Assembly: GCF_000319305.2 (NCBI RefSeq)
Contig: NZ_AMWJ02000002.1
Location: 682,001 to 746,000 of the forward strand
Origin: Pseudomonas bharatica CSV86
GTDB taxonomy: Bacteria > Pseudomonadota > Gammaproteobacteria > Pseudomonadales > Pseudomonadaceae
Length of the DNA: 64,000 bases
Direction: 5' to 3'
The position numbers were made by a program, and so were the translations under genes. The notes below the pieces were generated by a model that saw only the letters and a list, made by a program, of their open reading frames with translations, was not told the origin of the DNA and made no database searches. Within the stretch, counting starts at the first letter, position 1; every line of letters begins with the position of its first letter. This document shows positions 9,736 to 17,205 of the stretch, piece by piece.

Positions 9736-10770
9736 TCAGAAAAACAGGTAGGTGGCGTAACCGGCAATCATCGCCATAGCAAAAATGACTGCTAAAAACG
9801 CCGCTAAAAGCTTCAGCGTGAACAAAGAGCGCAACAGAATGAGCTCAGTCAGGCTGGCTCCGGCACTGCCGATGATCAACGCTAGCACCGTCCCGGCACC
9901 CACGCCTTTGGCCATCAGAGCCGCTGCCAGAGGTATGACGGCTTCAGCGCGAATATACAACGGCACGCCGATGACAGCGGCAACTGGAATGGCAAAGGGA
10001 TTATCTGGGCCTGCATACTGCTCCAATAAGTCAGTGGGCATGAAACCATAGATCACGCTGCCAATCGCAATACCGATGAGCAGGTAAGGCAACACATCGA
10101 TAAAGTCCGACCAAGCTTCCCGCCACACACCACTGTACTTCCCTTCTTTCTTAACCGTGACAGTGGGTTGACTGTCACAGCATTCGCTAGACGTAGAGAC
10201 TGTTGTCTTCCTATCAGCCCCGCAAGAAGCCGTCTTCGGAGTGGTGTCGCAGCTGTTGGTGCCGCAACTCGATGCGGTCGATGTAGCACTGCACGGGCTT
10301 GCTGATGAACTACATCCACTGCTCTCTTGTGTCGCCGTCCGGCGCACATAACGCTCGAAGCCAAGCGTGTGAAGCAGCCATCCGGCACCTACCGCGACCA
10401 CCAAAGCGGCGAGCACATAGATAGCAGTAAGTGTCCATCCAAACGTGGCAACCAGCAGGCCGACGACGATAGGATTCAGCAACGGAGATGAGAAAAGAAA
10501 CACCATCATCGGCCCAAAACCGGCCCGTGCCCGAATCAACCCTTTCAACATGGGGATAGTCGAGCAACTACAGAAGGGCGTTATAGCTCCTAAACCAGCA
10601 GCAAGAAAATAGCCTCGCTTCCCACTGGAAGTCAGTAACGCTTCCACCTTGGATGGTGGGATGTGACGTTGAAGAACTCCGACCAGCAAGCTAATGCCAA
10701 TGAATAAAACCGATAGCTCGATAGCGAGAAAGGCGAACATGCCTAGAGCGTCTTGGAGTTGAGATGACAT
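9736..10770 (-). CDS. predicted permease, ArsP/DUF318-like (copy A passenger)
   Basis: A 344-residue membrane protein with about eight hydrophobic segments. A conserved-looking ITPFCSCSTIPML lies near residue 60, typical of the COG0701/ArsP permease family, some members of which export organoarsenicals. Between the two membrane halves (about residues 150-195) is a loop rich in Cys and Ser (SSGCSSSASPC, SSCGTNSCD, SECCDS) that could bind soft metals or metalloids. It is divergent from an ArsR-type regulator with two shared operator-like repeats between them. I infer a regulated metal or metalloid efflux passenger of the IS; the substrate is unknown. An identical copy is at 11733-12767. Confidence 0.85.
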   Translation of the reverse strand: MSSQLQDALGMFAFLAIELSVLFIGISLLVGVLQRHIPPSKVEALLTSSGKRGYFLAAGLGAITPFCSCSTIPMLKGLIRARAGFGPMMVFLFSSPLLNPIVVGLLVATFGWTLTAIYVLAALVVAVGAGWLLHTLGFERYVRRTATQESSGCSSSASPCSATSTASSCGTNSCDTTPKTASCGADRKTTVSTSSECCDSQPTVTVKKEGKYSGVWREAWSDFIDVLPYLLIGIAIGSVIYGFMPTDLLEQYAGPDNPFAIPVAAVIGVPLYIRAEAVIPLAAALMAKGVGAGTVLALIIGSAGASLTELILLRSLFTLKLLAAFLAVIFAMAMIAGYATYLFF

Positions 10771-10788
10771 TCAATATTACTCCTATAT

Positions 10789-10866
10789 TTCTAGTATTGT
10801 CGAAATGATGTACGCAGCCTACTTGCGTTTATCCGACCTGTCAACTATAATTCTAGAAACATCGAA
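10789..10866. promoter_or_regulatory. paired operator-like sites between permease and regulator (copy A)
   Basis: Two 16-bp sites share TTCTAG, five or so variable bases and TCGAA: TTCTAGTATTGTCGAA at 10789-10804 and TTCTAGAAACATCGAA at 10851-10866. Each lies beside the start of one of the divergent genes (permease leftward, regulator rightward). ArsR-family repressors bind imperfect palindromes of this sort, so autoregulation of both promoters is likely. Confidence 0.6.
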
Positions 10867-10881
10867 TTATTGGGGCGTGCT

Positions 10882-11172
10882 ATGGATCACGAAAAGGTTG
10901 CAGCCAGCTTAGCTGAGCTAGGGAATAGTCACCGACTGTCCGTGTTCCGCTTTCTGGTCAAAGCTGGCCATGATGGGGCTTCGGTCGGAGATATCCAGAA
11001 GGGGCTGGGTATTCCTGCTTCGACGCTATCACATCACCTTGCGCGCATGGCCAAGGTAGGGCTGATCCGGCAGGAGAAACATAGCCGCACGATTGTCTGT
11101 ATACCCGAGTATGGGCACCTAGAGAATTTGGGGTATCCGGAATTTCTGGTTGATAAAATGCCAAAGATGTAA
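10882..11172 (+). pseudogene. ArsR-family regulator (copy A), 3' end replaced by IS insertion
   Basis: The frame from the ATG at 10882 encodes a winged helix (VGDIQKGLGIPASTLSHHLA, then MAKVGLIRQEKHSRTIVCIP), identical to copy B up to HLENL. There copy B inserted, so the native C-terminus (containing ECC) is replaced by GYPEFLVDKMPKM from the IS end. The DNA-binding part survives. The lost segment includes the Cys pair that could be the inducer site, so any product may be a repressor that cannot respond. Confidence 0.85.
11123..11130. repeat. target-site duplication of ISL3 copy B (left)
   Basis: AGAATTTG, the last bases of copy A before copy B begins. It is repeated at 14116-14123. Confidence 0.9.
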
Positions 11173-11306
11173 AGAAGAAAATCTTTCTCAGCGGATTATC
11201 TGATTGATCCTCTTCAGCCTACTCTACTGCCAATTTTCTGTTTCCACCTTCGCCTGAGTCTTCATAGCGATGCTGACTAGGGAGGACAGCGAGAGCTGGG
11301 CAAGCG

Positions 11307-11621
11307 TCAAAGCGGTTCTGGTTCATGCGCAATCCGGACACCTGCACAACATTCCTCTTGTAAGAAACCGATCAAATTCTCTAGGTGCCCATACTCGGGT
11401 ATACAGACAATCGTGCGGCTATGTTTCTCCTGCCGGATCAGCCCTACCTTGGCCATGCGCGCAAGGTGATGTGATAGCGTCGAAGCAGGAATACCCAGCC
11501 CCTTCTGGATATCTCCGACCGAAGCCCCATCATGGCCAGCTTTGACCAGAAAGCGGAACACGGACAGTCGGTGACTATTCCCTAGCTCAGCTAAGCTGGC
11601 TGCAACCTTTTCGTGATCCAT
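11307..11621 (-). CDS. ArsR-family regulator (copy B, intact)
   Basis: A 104-residue winged-helix protein starting MDHEKVAASLAELGNSHRLS. The recognition region is IPASTLSHHLARMAKVG. The C-terminus is LIGFLQEECCAGVRIAHEPE; the adjacent Cys pair is a plausible metalloid-sensing site, as known for ArsR-family proteins that lose DNA binding when thiols coordinate a metalloid. It is divergent from the permease at 11733 with two operator-like repeats in between. It probably represses both itself and the permease. Confidence 0.85.
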   Translation of the reverse strand: MDHEKVAASLAELGNSHRLSVFRFLVKAGHDGASVGDIQKGLGIPASTLSHHLARMAKVGLIRQEKHSRTIVCIPEYGHLENLIGFLQEECCAGVRIAHEPEPL

Positions 11622-11636
11622 AGCACGCCCCAATAA

Positions 11637-11714
11637 TTCGATGTTTCTAGAATTATAGTTGACAGGTCGGATAAACGCAAGTAGGCTGCGTACATCATTT
11701 CGACAATACTAGAA
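11637..11714. promoter_or_regulatory. paired operator-like sites between regulator and permease (copy B)
   Basis: Mirror of the copy A region: complements of TTCTAGAAACATCGAA at 11637-11652 and TTCTAGTATTGTCGAA at 11699-11714. They are placed next to the regulator start and the permease start respectively. Confidence 0.6.
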
Positions 11715-11732
11715 ATATAGGAGTAATATTGA

Positions 11733-12767
11733 ATGTCATCTCAACTCCAAGACGCTCTAGGCATGTTCGCCTTTCTCGCTATCGAGCTATCGGTTTTATT
11801 CATTGGCATTAGCTTGCTGGTCGGAGTTCTTCAACGTCACATCCCACCATCCAAGGTGGAAGCGTTACTGACTTCCAGTGGGAAGCGAGGCTATTTTCTT
11901 GCTGCTGGTTTAGGAGCTATAACGCCCTTCTGTAGTTGCTCGACTATCCCCATGTTGAAAGGGTTGATTCGGGCACGGGCCGGTTTTGGGCCGATGATGG
12001 TGTTTCTTTTCTCATCTCCGTTGCTGAATCCTATCGTCGTCGGCCTGCTGGTTGCCACGTTTGGATGGACACTTACTGCTATCTATGTGCTCGCCGCTTT
12101 GGTGGTCGCGGTAGGTGCCGGATGGCTGCTTCACACGCTTGGCTTCGAGCGTTATGTGCGCCGGACGGCGACACAAGAGAGCAGTGGATGTAGTTCATCA
12201 GCAAGCCCGTGCAGTGCTACATCGACCGCATCGAGTTGCGGCACCAACAGCTGCGACACCACTCCGAAGACGGCTTCTTGCGGGGCTGATAGGAAGACAA
12301 CAGTCTCTACGTCTAGCGAATGCTGTGACAGTCAACCCACTGTCACGGTTAAGAAAGAAGGGAAGTACAGTGGTGTGTGGCGGGAAGCTTGGTCGGACTT
12401 TATCGATGTGTTGCCTTACCTGCTCATCGGTATTGCGATTGGCAGCGTGATCTATGGTTTCATGCCCACTGACTTATTGGAGCAGTATGCAGGCCCAGAT
12501 AATCCCTTTGCCATTCCAGTTGCCGCTGTCATCGGCGTGCCGTTGTATATTCGCGCTGAAGCCGTCATACCTCTGGCAGCGGCTCTGATGGCCAAAGGCG
12601 TGGGTGCCGGGACGGTGCTAGCGTTGATCATCGGCAGTGCCGGAGCCAGCCTGACTGAGCTCATTCTGTTGCGCTCTTTGTTCACGCTGAAGCTTTTAGC
12701 GGCGTTTTTAGCAGTCATTTTTGCTATGGCGATGATTGCCGGTTACGCCACCTACCTGTTTTTCTGA
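11733..12767 (+). CDS. predicted permease, ArsP/DUF318-like (copy B passenger)
   Basis: Identical in translation to the copy at 9736-10770: 344 residues, two groups of membrane segments, an FCSCSTIP motif and a Cys/Ser-rich central loop. GGAG lies just before the start. It is followed after 12 bp by the transposase, so the passenger and the transposase probably share a transcript controlled by the ArsR-type regulator. If so, an inducing metalloid could also raise transposase expression; this is inference. Confidence 0.85.
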   Translation: MSSQLQDALGMFAFLAIELSVLFIGISLLVGVLQRHIPPSKVEALLTSSGKRGYFLAAGLGAITPFCSCSTIPMLKGLIRARAGFGPMMVFLFSSPLLNPIVVGLLVATFGWTLTAIYVLAALVVAVGAGWLLHTLGFERYVRRTATQESSGCSSSASPCSATSTASSCGTNSCDTTPKTASCGADRKTTVSTSSECCDSQPTVTVKKEGKYSGVWREAWSDFIDVLPYLLIGIAIGSVIYGFMPTDLLEQYAGPDNPFAIPVAAVIGVPLYIRAEAVIPLAAALMAKGVGAGTVLALIIGSAGASLTELILLRSLFTLKLLAAFLAVIFAMAMIAGYATYLFF

Positions 12768-12779
12768 TCAAGGCGGGAG

Positions 12780-14057
12780 ATGATTAATTCGTTAAGCCTT
12801 CCTGGGTACCAGTTGGTGGATTCTGATGAGCAGAATGAAGACATACATTTTCGGCTTGAAGCACCTACACCAGTAGCCTGCGAGGGGTGCGGCGTGCAGG
12901 GTGAGTTCGTGCGGTTCGGCAAGCGTGACGTTCCCTATCGTGATCTGCCCATCCACGGCAAGCGGGTCACTCTCTGGGTGGTCCGCCGCCGATACACCTG
13001 CCGGGCCTGCAAGACAACATTCAGGCCCCAGCTACCGGAGATGGTGGACGGATTCCGTATGACACTGCGGCTGCATGAGTACGTGGAGAAGGAATCCTTC
13101 AACCACCCCTACACCTTTGTGGCGGCACAGACCGGCCTGGACGAGAAGACGGTGCGCGACATCTTCAACGCCCGCGCCGAGTTCCTGGGGCGCTGGCACC
13201 GCTTCGAGACGCCCCGCATCCTGGGCATTGACGAGCTATACCTGAACAAGCGCTACCGCTGCATTCTGACCAACATTGAGGAGCGAACCCTGCTCGACCT
13301 GCTGGCCACCCGCCGCCAGGACGTGGTGACCAACTACCTGATGAAGCTGAAAGACCGGCAGAAGGTCGAGATCGTCAGCATGGACATGTGGAACCCCTAC
13401 CGGGCAGCGGTCAAGGCTGTGCTGCCCCAGGCCCGTATCGTGGTCGATAAGTTCCATGTGGTGCGCATGGCCAACGATGCCCTAGAGAGAGTGCGCAAGG
13501 GCCTCAGAAAGGAGCTGAAACCGTCCCAGAGCCGGACTCTCAAGGGAGACCGGAAAATCCTGCTGAAACGCGCTCACGAAGTCTCAGACCGGGAGCGCCT
13601 CATCATGGAGACCTGGACAGGCGCGTTCCCGCAACTGCTGGCCGCCTACGAGCACAAGGAGCGCTTCTACGGCATCTGGGACGCCACCACACGGCTCCAG
13701 GCAGAAGCCGCCCTGGACGAGTGGATAGCCACCATCCCGAAGGGCCAAAAGGAAGTCTGGAGCGATCTGGTCAGGGCAGTGGGAAACTGGCGCGAAGAGA
13801 CCATGACCTACTTCGAGACGGACATGCCCGTCACCAACGCTTACACGGAGTCCATCAACCGACTGGCCAAGGACAAGAACCGTGAAGGGCGCGGTTACTC
13901 CTTCGAGGTGATGCGGGCACGAATGCTCTACACCACGAAGCACAAGAAGAAGGCACCGACTGCGAAGGTCTCTCCTTTCTACAAGAAAACCATCGGTTAC
14001 GGACTGCCGGACTTCGCAGAGGAACTCAACTACGGAGTCGATCTATCAACCATCTGA
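12780..14057 (+). CDS. tnpA: ISL3-family transposase (copy B)
   Basis: A 425-residue transposase identical to the one at 8446-9723, with the N-terminal CxxC zinc-finger and the ISL3 catalytic region (IDELYLNKRY...MDMWNPYR...AYTESINR). A CGGGAGATG context places a ribosome-binding site against the start. The stop is 58 bp inside the element end at 14115. Confidence 0.95.
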   Translation: MINSLSLPGYQLVDSDEQNEDIHFRLEAPTPVACEGCGVQGEFVRFGKRDVPYRDLPIHGKRVTLWVVRRRYTCRACKTTFRPQLPEMVDGFRMTLRLHEYVEKESFNHPYTFVAAQTGLDEKTVRDIFNARAEFLGRWHRFETPRILGIDELYLNKRYRCILTNIEERTLLDLLATRRQDVVTNYLMKLKDRQKVEIVSMDMWNPYRAAVKAVLPQARIVVDKFHVVRMANDALERVRKGLRKELKPSQSRTLKGDRKILLKRAHEVSDRERLIMETWTGAFPQLLAAYEHKERFYGIWDATTRLQAEAALDEWIATIPKGQKEVWSDLVRAVGNWREETMTYFETDMPVTNAYTESINRLAKDKNREGRGYSFEVMRARMLYTTKHKKKAPTAKVSPFYKKTIGYGLPDFAEELNYGVDLSTI

Positions 14058-14115
14058 TAATGGTATCAGGTTGGTGGGGTAAAGGTGCCCCATCAACCAT
14101 TAAATCCGTATACCC

Positions 14116-14123
14116 AGAATTTG
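14116..14123. repeat. target-site duplication of ISL3 copy B (right)
   Basis: AGAATTTG directly after the end of copy B. The remaining 242 bp of copy A resume at 14124. Confidence 0.9.
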
Positions 14124-14365
14124 ATCGGTTTCTTACAAGAGGAATGTTGTGCAGGTGTCCGGATTGCGCATGAACCAGAACCGCTTTGACGCTTGCCCAG
14201 CTCTCGCTGTCCTCCCTAGTCAGCATCGCTATGAAGACTCAGGCGAAGGTGGAAACAGAAAATTGGCAGTAGAGTAGGCTGAAGAGGATCAATCAGATAA
14301 TCCGCTGAGAAAGATTTTCTTCTTTACATCTTTGGCATTTTATCAACCAGAAATTCCGGATACCC

Positions 14366-14373
14366 CAAAAAAA
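14366..14373. repeat. target-site duplication of ISL3 copy A (right)
   Basis: CAAAAAAA, matching 8380-8387. Joining the flanks here restores the sequence upstream of tnsA. Confidence 0.85.
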
Positions 14374-14601
14374 TAGTTCTAGGAAAACACCGCCCACGAG
14401 GAGCTGCTCAGAGGGTCGTACCTAGACTACTCCGGCTGAAAAGCGAAGCAGCTAATCCGGACCAATGGCGTGGTCCAGAAACGGGAAACCCCGTAAATAC
14501 GGGGGTTTGCGCGTTGTGTCAAACTTTAATAGCTTGTGTCAAACTTTATTATTTTGTGTCAATCTTTATTATTCAAAGCCACCTTTGCAATATCGTGGAC
14601 A
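14374..14601. mobile_element. terminal region of the Tn7-like transposon (tnsA-proximal end)
   Basis: Between the ISL3 insertion and the 3' end of the interrupted HExxH gene lies a non-coding stretch with the features expected of a Tn7-type end. It has three contiguous 20-bp direct repeats (14514-14573), a hairpin AAACCCC...GGGGGTTT at about 14486-14508, and a TGT trinucleotide (read inward from 14601, TGTCCACGATATTGC) that is a candidate terminal base set. Tn7-like ends start with TGT and carry several roughly 20-bp TnsB sites. The exact end is uncertain by some tens of bases because the other end and the 5-bp duplication are outside the window. Confidence 0.6.
14514..14573. repeat. three tandem 20-bp repeats, candidate TnsB-binding sites
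   Basis: Units start at 14514, 14534 and 14554 with consensus TTGTGTCAAACTTTATTATT; differences are at two or three positions per unit. Read toward the transposon interior they become AATAATAAAGTTTGACACAA. Number, length and place (between tnsA and the end) fit TnsB sites. Confidence 0.75.
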
Positions 14602-15102
14602 CGAAATCGGCGTCCCTACGCGGTTTTCCTATGGATCAAGCAGTGGCAACATTTGCAGTATCGGAATACCAGCAAGGTCCTCCTCGCTTAGGGACGCACC
14701 GATGGTTTGACTCCATACGGGGTCAACAACTTGAAGGTCTTGAGTAAGTCTGTCTGCTACCCCAACAATCACGTCTTCGAATTTCTCAACAAGGGAGATG
14801 GCTCGGGTCCACATCCGGTTGCCTATCTCTGTGATTTCCAGGTCCACTTCCTGTGCAGAGCAAGGGGTTCGACTCTGGACGTTACGCAGCACTATCAAGG
14901 CCTCGCTGACTCTCGCATTGTCTTGGACTGCACCCAAAAAAGGAGAGTGGAAAATCTCAAAAGCCTTAGAATGATTTACCCCTCTATTCTGGGTGTCATG
15001 TCGGGCAGATAGTGTCTCAGCCAACGCCCCCGCAAACAAAACAATGATTCGCCGTTTTAGATAGTTGGCCAGTGCTTCAATATCAGTGATCGGCTGGTCT
15101 AA

Positions 15103-16294
15103 GGAAACTCTGAAGAAGACTTCCTGATTTGGCAAAATGCCCAGACTCTCCACCCGCCCGAGTTTCCGATGAAGCAGATGACCTTCGCCGACGCCGAGTA
15201 CGCCGGTAAGCGCAAGCAGACCCGCAAGGAATTGTTCCTGATCGAGATGGATCGGGTTGTGCCATGGAAGGGTTTGATTGCCTTGATCGAGCCGTATTAC
15301 CCCAAGGGCGAAGGCGGCCGACCCGCCTATCCGCTGATGGCGATGCTGCGCGTACATCTGATGCAAAACTGGTTCGGCTACAGCGATCCGGCGATGGAGG
15401 AAGCGCTGTACGAGACCACCATCCTGCGTCAGTTCGCCGGGTTGAGACTGGAGCGCATTCCGGACGAGACCACCATCCTCAATTTCCGCCGGCTGCTGGA
15501 GAAGCGTGAGTTGGCGGCCGGTATCCTTGGCGTGATCAATGGCTACCTGGGAGATCGCGGCCTGTCGCTGCGCCAAGGCACCATCGTCGATGCCACGCTG
15601 ATCAATGCGCCGAGTTCGACCAAGAACAAGGACGGCAAACGCGACCCGGAGATGCACCAGACCAAGAAGGGTAACCAATATTACTTCGGCATGAAGGCCC
15701 ACATCGGAGTGGATGATGAGTCGGGTCTGGTACACAGCGTAGTCGGTACGCCAGCCAACGTGGCGGATGTCACTCAGGTCGACAAGTTACTGCACGGCGA
15801 CGAAAACGTCGTTTGCGCCGATGCCGGCTACACGGGCGTCGAAAAGCGCTCCGAACATGAAGGCCGGGCGGTGATCTGGCAGGTCGCGGCACGCCGCAGC
15901 ACTTACAAGAAGCTTGGCAAGAGCAGCCCGCTCTACAAAGCCAAGCGCAAGGTCGAGAAGGCCAAGGCGCAGGTGCGGGCGAAGGTCGAGCACCCGTTTC
16001 GGGTGATCAAGCGCCAGTTTGGTTACACCAAAGTTCGCTTTCGAGGGCTGGTGAAGAACACGGCGCAGTTAGTGACGCTGTTCGCCCTGTCGAACCTGTG
16101 GATGGCGCGCCGACATTTACTGGCGAATACAGGAGAGGTGCGCCTGTAATGTGGGAAATGGCCGGCGCGAGGTGCTCGCGGCGGCTAAAAATCCAGAAAA
16201 AATGGATGATTCGATCGTTTTTTAGACGAATCGCCGCTTTTAAAATTGGCAGGGCTGAAGTCAGCCAGAAATACGTGACTACTTCAGACCATCC
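15103..16294. mobile_element. IS5-family insertion sequence, 1192 bp
   Basis: The ends are related inverted repeats: GGAAACTCTGAAGAAGAC at 15103 and, inward from 16294, GGATGGTCTGAAGTAGTC. The flanking 4-bp duplication CTAA (15099-15102 and 16295-16298) is the YTAR type typical of IS5 elements. It carries one transposase gene. Clean excision restores the surrounding reading frame, which confirms the boundaries. Confidence 0.9.
15169..16149 (+). CDS. IS5-family transposase
   Basis: A 326-residue transposase starting MKQMTFADAEYAGKRKQTRK. Typical IS5 features are visible: GRPAYPLMAMLRVHLMQNWF, then DETTILNFRRLLE, GTIVDATLINAPSSTKNKDG (first Asp), VVCADAGYTGVEKR (second Asp) and VEHPFRVIKRQFGY (Glu region). 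Intact. It sits antisense to the metallopeptidase gene it disrupts. Confidence 0.95.
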   Translation: MKQMTFADAEYAGKRKQTRKELFLIEMDRVVPWKGLIALIEPYYPKGEGGRPAYPLMAMLRVHLMQNWFGYSDPAMEEALYETTILRQFAGLRLERIPDETTILNFRRLLEKRELAAGILGVINGYLGDRGLSLRQGTIVDATLINAPSSTKNKDGKRDPEMHQTKKGNQYYFGMKAHIGVDDESGLVHSVVGTPANVADVTQVDKLLHGDENVVCADAGYTGVEKRSEHEGRAVIWQVAARRSTYKKLGKSSPLYKAKRKVEKAKAQVRAKVEHPFRVIKRQFGYTKVRFRGLVKNTAQLVTLFALSNLWMARRHLLANTGEVRL

Positions 16295-16546
16295 CTAAGA
16301 ATATCTCTGAGCCGCCTTTGTGGCCGTTGTCCTCAATCAATTTCAATGTAACCTCACCAGTGCGGAAGCCCATCACTCTTGCTAGGACATAGTGCCCCAT
16401 TTCATGCTGTGCGAGAGTTCTTGCTCGCTCTCTGTGGTGCTGTTGAATACGCATAGACTCAGGACTCTCAAAACGCCGGGCTCTGCTGGACTGCCAGCCT
16501 TTCACCGCCAAAACCCCATAGTGGGCAGAAGGGCAGCGACTTTTTC

Positions 16547-17098
16547 TTAGTGGTGCTCTTTAGATCTGATCAAGGCTTCCAAATTTGGTACGACATTGGC
16601 GTCGAGATGATCCTTCATTCGCTGGCTCAGATGGTGCTCGTTGGGAATATCAATTCCCTCTTGGCTCGCCCATTCCCGCAAAATGCCCAGCAGGACCATG
16701 CTGAGGATGTGACCATCTTCCATGTACTGGAGTAGGAAAACCTTTAGCCTCCCTCGTCCTTCATCGGAATGCAGGTCAAAACCGCCAGGCACGTCATGCA
16801 GCCGATGCGCAATGATGTTGCGATGCTCGAGGAAGCGATCCAACTTGTCGTCGAAGGTGGGATGCAGATCAACCTTCCCTCGCAATGCTTTGAGCAACCG
16901 TCCAAGAGTGGCTTTCGAATATCGCTCCAGCAGGAGCTGAACCTGTTCCACAGTTTGCAGGGGCTCGCCGTGCAAAGGGAACGTAAGACAATTGCTCAAC
17001 AGGCGCTCAACACCCTGCCCTGCGATCATCGCAAGACCCAGTGTCTTCAACACGTCGTCCTGTATAGGCTTGTAGCCCGACTGCGCTTGATCTTTCAT
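16547..17098 (-). CDS. small protein with HEPN-like RxxxxH motif
   Basis: A 183-residue, mostly helical protein starting MKDQAQSGYKP (ATG with GGAAAA upstream). Residues about 100-110 read FLEHRNIIAHRLHDVP. The RNIIAH part is an R-x4-H arrangement preceded by a helix, as in HEPN ribonucleases and related proteins. No other domain is obvious. It is followed after 36 bp by the HExxH gene. HEPN proteins are often toxins or defence effectors, and a paired gene often controls them, so this pair is a candidate toxin-antitoxin or defence unit. The motif also fits non-catalytic HEPN-like proteins, so the role is inference. Confidence 0.55.
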   Translation of the reverse strand: MKDQAQSGYKPIQDDVLKTLGLAMIAGQGVERLLSNCLTFPLHGEPLQTVEQVQLLLERYSKATLGRLLKALRGKVDLHPTFDDKLDRFLEHRNIIAHRLHDVPGGFDLHSDEGRGRLKVFLLQYMEDGHILSMVLLGILREWASQEGIDIPNEHHLSQRMKDHLDANVVPNLEALIRSKEHH

Positions 17099-17205
17099 GA
17101 TCGGATTTTCCTGCAATTCAGTGTTCTGTTTTCAATGCCCGCAAGATGGCGTTTTGCAGCACCTTCGGACATGCCCTGAAACGCTCGATCAACAACTTTT
17201 CCTTC

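Larger units (their letters stand above)
11131..14115. mobile_element. ISL3-family element, inner copy B (2985 bp, intact, inverted relative to A)
   Basis: Bounded by GGGTATCCGGAATTTCTGG at 11131 and the complement of GGGTATACGGATTTAATGG ending at 14115. It is flanked by an 8-bp duplication AGAATTTG at 11123-11130 and 14116-14123. The insertion lies within the 3' end of the regulator gene of copy A. The encoded transposase, permease and (where complete) regulator are identical in both copies, so the second transposition is recent. Together the two copies form a large inverted repeat with arms of about 2.74 kb. Confidence 0.92.
8388..14365. mobile_element. ISL3-family element, outer copy A (2985 bp, interrupted by copy B)
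   Basis: The outer ends are imperfect inverted repeats: GGGTATACGGATTTAATGG at 8388 and, read inward from 14365, GGGTATCCGGAATTTCTGG. The flanks carry an 8-bp duplication, CAAAAAAA, at 8380-8387 and 14366-14373. Removing copy B and one of its target repeats leaves 8388-11130 plus 14124-14365, exactly 2985 bp, the same length as copy B. The element carries a transposase, a permease and an ArsR-type regulator. It landed between the Tn7-like transposon end and tnsA. Confidence 0.9.
14629..16511 (-). pseudogene. HExxH (M41-like) putative metallopeptidase, split by an IS5-family element
   Basis: Removing the IS at 15103-16294 and one CTAA copy joins GHKGGSEIFL to DQPITDIEALANYLKRR in frame. The result is a protein of about 230 residues (TTG start 16511; ATG 16454 is an alternative), ending at 14629. 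The N-terminal part has AQHEMGHYVLARVMGF, an HExxH zinc-protease signature, and after the junction RRIIVLFAGALAETLS, which resembles the GGRAAE helix of FtsH/M41 peptidases. Function is unknown. It lies 36 bp after the HEPN-motif gene on the same strand and probably formed an operon with it. The Tn7-like end lies about 28 bp past the stop codon. Confidence 0.75.

Noticed and set aside
14629..15735. 368-codon minus-strand open frame taken as one protein
   Set aside because: Its first part is antisense to the IS5 transposase; only the last portion (after the IS boundary at 15103) is real and belongs to the split HExxH gene.
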